Assembly: GCA_021810175.1 (NCBI GenBank)
Contig: JAJZJJ010000286.1
Span: 1-5,160 of the forward strand
Source of the DNA: Acidobacteriota bacterium
Lineage (GTDB): Bacteria > Acidobacteriota > Terriglobia > Terriglobales > Acidobacteriaceae
Direction of reading: 5' to 3'
Length of the DNA: 5,160 bases
Within the stretch, counting starts at the first letter, position 1; each line of letters begins with the position of its first letter. Shown here in pieces: positions 1 through 5,160 of this stretch. The translations under genes and the position numbers were made by a program. The notes under the pieces were generated by a model. That model searched no databases and was not told the origin of the DNA. It saw only the letters and a program-made list of their open reading frames with translations.

Positions 1-1437
1 AAAGCCTACAAGCTGCCCCCGCTCGACGTCCCCGAAGTCGACCCGGCCGTTCTTCTGGGCGAAGCCCAGCGCTCGCACAACGCAGAGCTCCCGGAACTCA
101 GCGAAATCGAAATCATCCGCCACTTCACCCGCCTCTCCACCTGGAACTACGCCATCGACCTCGGCATGTACCCGCTCGGCAGCTGCACCATGAAGTACAA
201 CCCGCGCGTCAACGAGTTCGTCTCGCGCCTCGAGGGCATCGCCGAGGCCCATCCCTACCAGCCCGAATCCCTCTCGCAGGGCGCGCTTCAGGTCATGGAC
301 ACCCTCCGCCAGTGCCTCCTCGAAATCACCGGCATGGACGCCATCACCCTCCAGCCCGCCGCCGGCGCACACGGCGAATTCACCGGCATCCTCCTCATTC
401 GCGCCTATCACGAGTCCCGCGGCAACGCCCGCAAGCACGTCATCGTGCCCGACTCTGCACACGGCACCAACCCCGCCACCGCCGCCGTCTGCGGATACGA
501 AGTCGTCAATCTCAAGTCCAACGCTGACGGTGGCATCGACGTCGAAGCCCTCGCGCAGATCGTCAACGAAGACACCGCCGCGCTCATGCTCACCAACCCG
601 TCGACCATCGGCGTCTTCGAAAATCAGGTCCACAAAATTGCGGAAATTCTCCACGCCAAGGGCGCGCTGCTCTACATGGACGGCGCCAACATGAACGCCC
701 TCGTCGGCAAAACCCGCCCAGGCGACTTCGGCGCGGACGTCATGCACCTCAACCTGCACAAAACCTTCTCCACGCCCCACGGCGGTGGAGGCCCCGGCAG
801 CGGCCCCGTCGCCTGCAAGAAGATTCTCGAGCCTTTCCTGCCCACGCCCGTCGTCGCGCGCAACGCCGAGGGACGTCTCTATCTCGACTACAACCGTCCC
901 CAGTCCGTTGGCCGCGTGCGCATGTTCTACGGCAACTTCGGCATGTTCGTTCGCGCCCTCGCCTACATTCTCGCCAATGGCCCCGACGGCCTGCGCCAAA
1001 CCACCGAGGACGCCGTCCTCAACGCCAACTATCTCCGCGCCAAACTCGAAGACCTCTACGAGCTCCCCTACAAAACGCCCTCCATGCACGAGGTCGTCTT
1101 CAGCGACAAGCGCCAGACCAGGAACGGCGTCAAGACCGGCGACATTGCGAAGCGCCTCATCGACTACGGCTTCCACCCCTACACCGTCTCGTTCCCGCTC
1201 ATCGTCCCCGGCGCGCTCATGATCGAGCCTACGGAAAGCGAATCCCGCGAGGAACTCGACCTCTTCGTCGACGCCATGCGCCAGATCGCCCGCGAAGCCG
1301 ACGAAAACCCCGATCTCATCCTCAACGCGCCCCACTCCACCCGCGTCTCGCGTCTCGATGAAACCACCGCCGCCCGCAAACCCATCCTCCGCTGGCGCCC
1401 ACCCGCTCCCGACGCCACCGCAACCACAGAACCCTGA
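1..1437 (+). CDS. gcvPB: Glycine dehydrogenase (decarboxylating) subunit 2, 5'-truncated by window edge
   Basis: Subunit 2 of the P-protein of the glycine cleavage system. It acts in the cytoplasm, where with subunit 1 it decarboxylates glycine through PLP and passes the aminomethyl group to the lipoyl H-protein. The frame is open from base 1, giving 478 codons in view. Seen motifs are LPPLDVPE at the start, [13 protein letters not shown] (codons 56-68), [30 protein letters not shown], and [19 protein letters not shown], in which the lysine at codon 254 (760-762) is the expected PLP Schiff-base residue. The end, [14 protein letters not shown], is also typical. Compared from memory with Bacillus GcvPB, only about 20 N-terminal residues are missing. 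The ATG at 166 lies inside the conserved core and is not the start. gcvPA is expected just upstream, outside the window. Nothing in the coding region looks damaged. Confidence 0.97.
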   Translation, partial: KAYKLPPLDVPEVDPAVLLGEAQRSHNAELPELSEIEIIRHFTRLSTWNYAIDLGMYPLGSCTMKYNPRVNEFVSRLEGIAEAHPYQPESLSQGALQVMDTLRQCLLEITGMDAITLQPAAGAHGEFTGILLIRAYHESRGNARKHVIVPDSAHGTNPATAAVCGYEVVNLKSNADGGIDVEALAQIVNEDTAALMLTNPSTIGVFENQVHKIAEILHAKGALLYMDGANMNALVGKTRPGDFGADVMHLNLHKTFSTPHGGGGPGSGPVACKKILEPFLPTPVVARNAEGRLYLDYNRPQSVGRVRMFYGNFGMFVRALAYILANGPDGLRQTTEDAVLNANYLRAKLEDLYELPYKTPSMHEVVFSDKRQTRNGVKTGDIAKRLIDYGFHPYTVSFPLIVPGALMIEPTESESREELDLFVDAMRQIAREADENPDLILNAPHSTRVSRLDETTAARKPILRWRPPAPDATATTEP

Positions 1438-1450
1438 TCTGGCCGCGCCC

Positions 1451-1836
1451 TTGCCTCAAGTCGAACTCAATCAACTTGCGAAAGTAGCCGTGGACAGCGC
1501 CGTTGCTGTCCATCGCACCCTCGGCCCCGGCCTGCTCGAAAGCGCCTATGAAGCCTGCCTCGCCTACGAGTTGCGCAAGCGCGGACTTCACATCGAAACC
1601 CAACTGACGCTGCCCATCGTCTACGACGGCCAGCGCGTGGAAGCGGGCTACCGCATAGACATCCTCGTAGAGCATAGCCTCATCATCGAAGTAAAGGCCG
1701 TGGAATCCCTGGCTCCAATTCACAGAGCACAGTTACTCTTTTCTTGAAACTGAGCAAATGCCGCCTCGGACTCCTGATGAATTTCAACGTGAAATTGATG
1801 AAAGACGGAATCGTCCGAATCGCTAACGGCCTCTAG
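1451..1836 (+). pseudogene. GxxExxY family protein (PDDEXK_3 nuclease-like fold), frameshifted
   Basis: A small protein of the GxxExxY family, related in fold to PD-(D/E)XK nucleases; its cellular role is unknown. The naming motif GLLESAY is at 1529-1549. The putative catalytic signature follows as RIDILV (Asp at 1658-1660) and IIEVKAV (Glu 1688-1690, Lys 1694-1696). The first frame stops at TGA 1745-1747, right after HRAQLLFS, where the family normally continues. One frame over (codons from 1744) the text resumes as LKLSKCRLGLLMNFN and then VKLMKDGIVRIANGL, stopping at TAG 1834-1836, which is the exact family C-terminus. One base is therefore missing at the T-run 1739-1742; restoring it would give QLLFFLKL. 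The same frame opens at ATG 1358 inside gcvPB, but that stretch is proline-rich antisense-like text. TTG 1451, 14 bases after the gcvPB stop, gives a family-like N-terminus (PQVELNQLAK), although no clear ribosome site precedes it. It is either a pseudogene or a sequencing error. Confidence 0.85.
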
Positions 1837-1873
1837 GTCAAACCTATAGCATTCACCACAAGGCCCCCAAAAA

Positions 1874-1889
1874 CTTTGCGCTCTTTGCG
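1874..1889 (+). repeat. Tandem CTTTGCG direct repeat downstream of GxxExxY gene
   Basis: Two perfect copies of CTTTGCG, at 1874-1880 and 1883-1889, are separated by CT, giving a 9-base period, and are followed by GTGAA. They lie in an 83-base, AT-richer spacer between the end of the broken GxxExxY gene and the Shine-Dalgarno before the next gene. From general familiarity, short CTTTGCG-type tandem sequences are often seen beside GxxExxY genes in other bacteria, so this may be the edge of a small transferred unit. That link is inferred, not shown by this sequence alone. Confidence 0.5.
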
Positions 1890-1910
1890 GTGAATTGATT
1901 CCTTCCAATC

Positions 1911-1916
1911 GGAGAG
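1911..1916 (+). promoter_or_regulatory. Shine-Dalgarno GGAGAG, placed for ATG 1920 rather than ATG 1933
   Basis: GGAGAG lies three bases before ATG 1920 but sixteen bases before ATG 1933. The frame from ATG 1920 gives an Arg/Pro-rich, antisense-like translation, whereas the frame from ATG 1933 has the better codon use. The T5 run at 1927-1931 sits between the two. Removing one T would join ATG 1920 in frame to the 1933 gene (MSIFMMGTARG). Confidence 0.5.
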
Positions 1917-1932
1917 AAAATGTCCATTTTTC

Positions 1933-2172
1933 ATGATGGGCACAGCCCGCGGTCGCCTCGCCGTCGCTCTGGACGCCCTCACCGACGCGCTCGTCCTCGT
2001 CGGCCAGCACGGCGTCTACTGCGTCTCCAACCGCAATCCATCCAAGCCCGCGCTCGATCTTCAGGCCGTCACCAGCGAAATCAACGGAGCCAAGCAGCTC
2101 ATCCAATCCGTTATGGAAGAACTGCGGCAACAGCGGGAACAGCAACGCGATCTACCTGCCCCGCACGAGTAG
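1933..2172 (+). CDS. Small hypothetical protein, 79 residues, C-terminal coiled-coil tendency
   Basis: Not recognised. The 79-codon frame has strongly C/G-ending codons like gcvPB, which argues that it is real although it overlaps another gene. Seen in the protein are an alanine/leucine-rich N-terminal helix (RLAVALDALTDALVLVG, residues 8-24), a short region with a single Cys (YCVSNRNPSKP), and a Glu/Gln/Arg-rich C-terminal helix (residues 45-73, ending MEELRQQREQQR) that could form a coiled coil. There is no signal peptide or convincing membrane segment. ATG 1933 and ATG 1936 are the only ordinary starts after the in-frame stop at 1891-1893, yet the good ribosome site is set for ATG 1920 in another frame. 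The true start may therefore be 1920 with one T removed from the 1927-1931 run. Its last 62 bp overlap the end of the minus-strand DUF3419 gene. Confidence 0.55.
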   Translation: MMGTARGRLAVALDALTDALVLVGQHGVYCVSNRNPSKPALDLQAVTSEINGAKQLIQSVMEELRQQREQQRDLPAPHE

Positions 2173-3100
2173 CCGTGCCATACTCGCCGGTGAATTCCCT
2201 CGCCGGCCGCACGTCCACCACGCCCCACAGCAGTGACCGGTCCCGCACCGCCTGGTTCGTCTTCAATTCTGGATCCGGCTCGCTGAAGCTGCGTATCACC
2301 ACCTTCGCCTCGCTGCTCGCCGCATTCCGCACCGCGCTTGCCAGCCGCCGGGCATACGATGCATCCGCGCCATCCAGAATGTTCGACAGCGCAAAGCCGT
2401 CAAAACTCCCCGCCGGGCATGACTCCAGATACGAAGCAGCATCCCCCAGCACAAACCGCAGCTGCGCGTTGTAAGGCCGTCGCACGTCGATCATCTCGCC
2501 CCGCAGCAGAACCCGCGCATAAGGGTTCGTCGCGTTGGGATGCGTCGCAAATCCCCGCGCCAGTCGCCCACGCATCACTTCGCCAAAGTACGGTGGCAGG
2601 CACTCCAGAAATTTCTTCGCGTAAATCAACCGCATCGCCGCGCGCGAAAGCAGCAGATCAAAGCACGCCCTGAAGACGGTCGTGTCCAGATGCACCCGCC
2701 AGAACGTCGCCTGCTCCTCCACATCCGTCATCTCAAGAAACTGTTGGAGCAGCTTGCGCTGCCAGCCCACCAACGGAGCCAGTTGCCGCGCCATCTCCAT
2801 CGCGCGCTCGGCGTCGCCGCGCCGCGGCATCGCTCCATTCGCACGCGCCTGCGCATACTGCAACTGCACCGGATTCAAATCACACGCCACCACCTCATGC
2901 TCACCCGCCAGATGCAGCGCTGTATTGCCCCCTGAGGCAATGCAAAAAATGCGTCCCGCTCCGGCAAAGGCTTCCTGTTCCACCTCCGGATCCTCGTGCA
3001 TCTGTCCGAAAACCAACCGATGCCCGCCGCGCTTGCCCTTCAGATTTCCGGTCTCCCACGCCGTCCCCAGGCTGATCCCCCTACCCAATCCCGGACTCAT
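2111..3100 (-). CDS. DUF3419 family protein (BtaA-like SAM-dependent transferase)
   Basis: A 329-residue protein of the DUF3419 family, whose characterised member BtaA moves the 3-amino-3-carboxypropyl group of S-adenosylmethionine to diacylglycerol in betaine-lipid synthesis. Seen are FGQMHEDPEVE (residues 31-41), a Rossmann-type SAM loop IFCIASGGNTAL (51-62), the acidic strand end VVACDLNPVQ (70-79), HPNATNPYARVLLRG (187-201), LRFVLGDAASYLES (214-227), SFDGFALSNILDG (232-244) and VVIRSFSEP (267-275). It is shorter than BtaA (about 400 residues, from memory), and no BtaB-type methyltransferase is in view, so betaine-lipid synthesis is possible but not shown. There is no signal peptide; it is likely cytoplasmic or membrane-peripheral. 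ATG 3100 is preceded by AAGGA at 3111-3115, ten bases away. It lies 39 bases behind the DoxX-like gene, probably in one operon. Its 3' end overlaps the convergent 79-residue gene. Confidence 0.85.
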   Translation of the reverse strand: MSPGLGRGISLGTAWETGNLKGKRGGHRLVFGQMHEDPEVEQEAFAGAGRIFCIASGGNTALHLAGEHEVVACDLNPVQLQYAQARANGAMPRRGDAERAMEMARQLAPLVGWQRKLLQQFLEMTDVEEQATFWRVHLDTTVFRACFDLLLSRAAMRLIYAKKFLECLPPYFGEVMRGRLARGFATHPNATNPYARVLLRGEMIDVRRPYNAQLRFVLGDAASYLESCPAGSFDGFALSNILDGADASYARRLASAVRNAASSEAKVVIRSFSEPDPELKTNQAVRDRSLLWGVVDVRPAREFTGEYGTATRAGQVDRVAVPAVAAVLP

Positions 3101-3139
3101 CGTTTGATCATCCTTATGTCCTTTTGTCCGCCTGCATCT

Positions 3140-3532
3140 CTACCGCCTTATCGCCATTGCGCCGCAAACCCATACCAGCATCAGGAACGCCATATTCTTC
3201 AGCACCATCCCCACCGGATCGAACACCAGGTGCCGCGCCCACAGCAGGGCATTTCCATTCATCAACACCAGCAGCATCACTTCGGCCAGCGCACACCATG
3301 CCGGATGCACACCCGTCAGCACCCACAGACCCAGAAAAATCTCGACGGACCCAACCACTTTCAGAATCTTCAGCGCCCGATCCGGCGTACATCCCGGCAG
3401 CTCCACCACAATCGCCAGCTGCGACGGCATCATACCCAGCACCTTGCACCAAAGCCCCTCGTAAAGCCACACTGCCGAAATGCTGATACGCATCCAAAAC
3501 AACGAGGGCAAGATCAACGCCAGCGTACTCAC
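3140..3532 (-). CDS. DoxX-like family integral membrane protein
   Basis: A small membrane protein of 130 residues resembling the DoxX-like family (DoxX_3 type), whose biochemical role is not established. From GTG 3532 the chain has four hydrophobic stretches: about residues 2-24, 57-75, 79-95 and 107-125. WLYEGLWCKVLG, just after the first stretch, matches the family's characteristic W-YEGL--K pattern. A second GTG in frame at 3538 adds two residues. GTG 3532 is preferred because AGGGGG (3538-3543) stands five bases before it and because it overlaps the TGA of the upstream frame as GTGA. An upstream ATG at 3560 is in another frame and would join only if the G-run 3538-3542 lost one base. The DUF3419 gene follows 39 bases downstream on the same strand, suggesting co-transcription. 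Confidence 0.8.
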   Translation of the reverse strand: MSTLALILPSLFWMRISISAVWLYEGLWCKVLGMMPSQLAIVVELPGCTPDRALKILKVVGSVEIFLGLWVLTGVHPAWCALAEVMLLVLMNGNALLWARHLVFDPVGMVLKNMAFLMLVWVCGAMAIRR

Positions 3533-4000
3533 ATCCACCCCCTGGACTCCAGGTCTCCATGCCTGACTGCTTCGCCGCGTCCCGGTAGTCTCCTTTTACC
3601 GCGCGTAGCCCTCAATATCTCGCTCTGCAGCGTCGCAGCCATCCGCCGTTCCACTGCACGCGGCCGCTCCGGAATCATTCCCTGCTTCACGATCTCACCG
3701 CCGCGATACACACATCGTACGCGCGCTCCCACATGGCTCTTATTCCCTTTCCACCCTCGCGGCGCCACAATCGCCGGCTGCACAATCCATCGCCGCTGCC
3801 TCCGCTGGGTATCTCGCAAAAATACTCCATCCCCACGCCTCTTCGGCGCTCATCGGGAACAGCAGCATCGTTTCCGCTCGTTCATTTACGGCACTACCTC
3901 CGAACCACAACCCCAGCCGCATCTGCCAGCCGCGCTTGCGCCAGCCCGCCGGCCCCCGCGCCTCAAGAGTTGCACCCTCTATCGGCATTGCTGGAACCAT
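3529..4000 (-). pseudogene. Unrecognised reading frame, apparently split by one frameshift
   Basis: I do not recognise this protein. The frame from ATG 4000, preceded six bases away by AAGGGG, reads as coding-like text (GWQMRLGLWFGGSAVNERAE, MLLFPMSAEEAWGWSI) to about 3821, then decays and stops at 3740. The neighbouring frame from 3819 carries on with coding-like codons (RRWIVQPAIVAPRGWKGN, CVYRGGEIVKQGMIPERP, VERRMAATLQSEIL) to TGA 3529-3531. The switch falls at a T5 run (minus strand, 3818-3822); removing one T joins both parts into about 156 residues. The TGA overlaps GTG 3532 of the DoxX-like gene as GTGA, which supports a real upstream cistron. The last 25 or so residues are Arg/Gly-rich and less convincing. 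It could be a decayed gene, a gene with a sequence error, or chance frames in GC-rich DNA. Confidence 0.35.
3541..3553. repeat. 13-bp palindrome at the DoxX-like gene start
   Basis: CCTGGACTCCAGG is a perfect inverted repeat with a single central base. As RNA it could form only a five-pair stem with a three-base loop. On the minus strand it abuts and slightly overlaps the AGGGGG ribosome site of the DoxX-like gene, so it could slightly shield that site. It is short enough to be chance. Confidence 0.3.
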
Positions 4001-4350
4001 ACGCAGCCCCTTGCGGCTTGCTCAAAGGAACCGTCCAGGGCGGGGTAAATTCTGCTTGCGTCCCCGGCTTCGCCGCGACTCGGAATTTGTTCGGACTCTT
4101 GAGCCAACTTGCCATGTCGTCCACTCCCCGGCTGTGACGCGTATCACGACCACCCAGCCCGCATCTCCCCGAATCCTCCCCCACGCGCCGGCTTCCATTC
4201 ACTTCCCCGATCAGCAAATCCTCCCGCTTCCCGCTAAAATGATGGAAATCAACAAATTCGAGCCGCCCGCAAGCCTTCACCATCGCGCCCCCGTCGTCCG
4301 CGTGGCATTTCCGGCTCCAAATTAAATTTCCGTCATATTGGGGGAATCTC
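4001..4350. other. Divergent intergenic region, about 350 bp
   Basis: Lies between the minus-strand unit and the plus-strand S10 gene, so it should hold promoters for both. The clear element is the CRP/FNR-like palindrome at 4133-4148. TAAAAT at 4235-4240 and TAAATT at 4323-4328 resemble -10 boxes, but neither has a credible -35 box at 17 bases, so no promoter is called. A minus-strand open frame (3963-4352) and a plus-strand one (3936-4325) span it. Neither gives family-like protein text, and the first would overlap the S10 start. No terminator hairpin was seen. Confidence 0.5.
4133..4148. promoter_or_regulatory. CRP/FNR-family-like operator TGTGA-N6-TCACG
   Basis: TGTGACGCGTATCACG matches the CRP half-site consensus TGTGA-N6-TCACA at nine of ten fixed positions. 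It is centred about 210 bases before the S10 start and about 140 bases before ATG 4000 on the other strand, within the only divergent intergenic region of the window. If functional, a CRP/FNR-family regulator would control one or both units. The recognition match is seen; binding and direction of control are inferred. Confidence 0.5.
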
Positions 4351-5160
4351 ATGCATCGTCCCGTCTCAGTTCGACTCGCCGCTCTCGCCCTGTGCGCCCT
4401 ATCGCCGCTCTTCGCCTCCGCTCAAACCTCCAAGGCTCCGGCAAAATCGGCCGCTCCCGCTGCCGAAACTCAGCCGGCTCCCAAAGAACGCACCGTCGTC
4501 ACCCACGCCACCGTCACCATCGACGGACAGACAATCCCCTACACCGCCACCACCGGAACCATCCTTCTCTACAACAAGAAGCACCAGCCCACGGCCAGCG
4601 TCTTCTACATTGCTTACACCAATGACGGCGTCAAAGATCCCTCCACCCGCCCTATCACCTTTTCCTACAACGGTGGGCCCGGCTACGCCTCGGCATTAGT
4701 CGACATCGGAGGCTTCGGACCGCGCCGCATCCTCTGGCCCGCACCCGGCAGCACCCAGGGCGAGCTCCCGCCCTATCACCTCGTCAACAACGGTGACAGC
4801 ATCCTCAACAGCACCGACATCGTCTTCATCGATGCCGTCGGAACCGGCTACAGCCGCATCCTCGGCAAAGGCACGCCAAAAATGTTCTACGGCTTCAATG
4901 AGGATGCCGCTGCTTTCTCCCAGTTCATCCAGCGCTACATCACCCGCTTCCACCGCTGGAACTCGCCCAAATTCCTCCTCGGCGAGAGCTACGGCACCAC
5001 CCGCAACGCCCTGCTCGCCAATGACCTCGTCAATGCCGGCGTCTACCTCAACGGTGTCATCGAGTGCTCCACGGTCCTCAATTTTCAAACCATCGACTTC
5101 ATGCCCGGCAACGATCTTCCCTATGCCACCTACCTGCCTTCTTACGCCGCCACGGCCTGG
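4351..5160 (+). CDS. Secreted S10-family serine carboxypeptidase-like protein, 3'-truncated by window edge
   Basis: An alpha/beta-hydrolase-fold peptidase of family S10, expected to release C-terminal residues from peptides outside the cytoplasm. The first 270 codons are in view, of roughly 500 usual in bacterial members. Residues 1-24 form a signal peptide: HRPVSVR, then a hydrophobic core LAALALCAL, then FASA with cleavage likely before Gln25. Cys15 does not sit in a proper lipobox. An Ala/Pro/Lys-rich linker follows to about residue 47. Seen motifs are SYNGGPGYAS (oxyanion-hole NGGPG, 107-111), GGFGPRRI, IDAVGTGYS (Asp161 to Ser168), GESYGTTR with the nucleophile Ser213, and PGNDLPYATYLPSYAATAW near the edge, all typical of the bacterial S10 group. 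The catalytic Asp and His would lie beyond the window. ATG 4351 is preceded by GGGGGA (4340-4345) five bases upstream. Transcription is probably from the divergent region carrying the CRP-like site. Confidence 0.93.
   Translation, partial: MHRPVSVRLAALALCALSPLFASAQTSKAPAKSAAPAAETQPAPKERTVVTHATVTIDGQTIPYTATTGTILLYNKKHQPTASVFYIAYTNDGVKDPSTRPITFSYNGGPGYASALVDIGGFGPRRILWPAPGSTQGELPPYHLVNNGDSILNSTDIVFIDAVGTGYSRILGKGTPKMFYGFNEDAAAFSQFIQRYITRFHRWNSPKFLLGESYGTTRNALLANDLVNAGVYLNGVIECSTVLNFQTIDFMPGNDLPYATYLPSYAATAW

Noticed and set aside
1736..1747. Programmed -1 frameshifting to make the full GxxExxY protein
   Set aside because: The bases around the shift (CTC TTT TCT TGA) do not form an X XXY YYZ slippery heptamer, and no stimulatory hairpin is evident just downstream.
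1920..2474. Plus-strand frame from ATG 1920 with a good ribosome site
   Set aside because: The protein is Arg/Pro/Ser-rich after the first few residues and crosses into antisense of DUF3419. Only its start signal is of interest, and that is reported separately.
3097..3111. Four-codon frame ATG ATC AAA CGA TGA overlapping the DUF3419 start as ATGA
   Set aside because: Far too short to be called a leader peptide; it arises from the ribosome-site region and has no attenuator-like structure around it.
3114..3560. Minus-strand frame from ATG 3560, 148 codons
   Set aside because: Gly/Ala-rich shadow of the DoxX-like gene in another frame, with no membrane segments or motifs.
2996..4048. Plus-strand open frame of 350 codons opposite the minus-strand unit
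   Set aside because: Its translation is His/Pro/Arg/Gln-rich with no family-like text, and it runs antisense to the well-supported DoxX-like gene. Long antisense frames are common in GC-rich DNA.
3963..4352. Minus-strand frame of 129 codons filling the divergent spacer
   Set aside because: It starts inside the S10 start codon region, lacks a ribosome site, has no recognisable motif and contains the CRP-like palindrome. Treated as non-coding.

Overview
The window reads as a GC-rich chromosomal segment from a bacterium, most plausibly an Acidobacteriota member of the Terriglobia/Acidobacteriaceae type. That placement is an inference. It rests on the C/G-ending codons, a two-subunit glycine dehydrogenase, a secreted S10-type carboxypeptidase of the bacterial GESYGTTR kind, and a DUF3419 gene beside a DoxX-like gene. 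No rRNA, tRNA, CRISPR array or insertion sequence was seen.

Left part (1-2172, plus strand): the 3' portion of gcvPB, the PLP-binding subunit 2 of glycine dehydrogenase, enters from the left edge and ends at 1437. Directly behind it is a GxxExxY-family (PDDEXK_3 fold) gene. It is broken by a one-base frameshift at a T-run near 1739-1742, and the second frame restores the whole family C-terminus up to a stop at 1834-1836. An AT-richer spacer follows, holding a small tandem CTTTGCG repeat and a Shine-Dalgarno that is misplaced for the next gene. That next gene (1933-2172) is a 79-residue protein of unknown function.

Middle part (2111-4000, minus strand): a compact set read right to left. It starts with an unrecognised reading frame that seems interrupted by one frameshift at a T5 run, passes through a GTGA stop/start overlap to a four-helix DoxX-like membrane protein, and after 39 bases reaches a DUF3419 (BtaA-like) S-adenosylmethionine-dependent transferase. 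The last of these overlaps the 79-residue gene tail-to-tail by 62 bp. A membrane- or lipid-related role for the DoxX-like/DUF3419 pair is reasonable but unproven.

Right part (4001-5160): a divergent intergenic region of about 350 bp carries a near-perfect CRP/FNR-like palindrome (TGTGA-N6-TCACG at 4133-4148). From 4351 a plus-strand gene encodes an exported S10-family serine carboxypeptidase-like protein that runs off the right edge.

No clearly new multi-gene system is visible. The most useful observations are the CRP-like operator between divergent units, the frameshifted GxxExxY gene with its flanking repeat, and a run of homopolymer-associated reading-frame problems. The last could be either real decay or sequence error.
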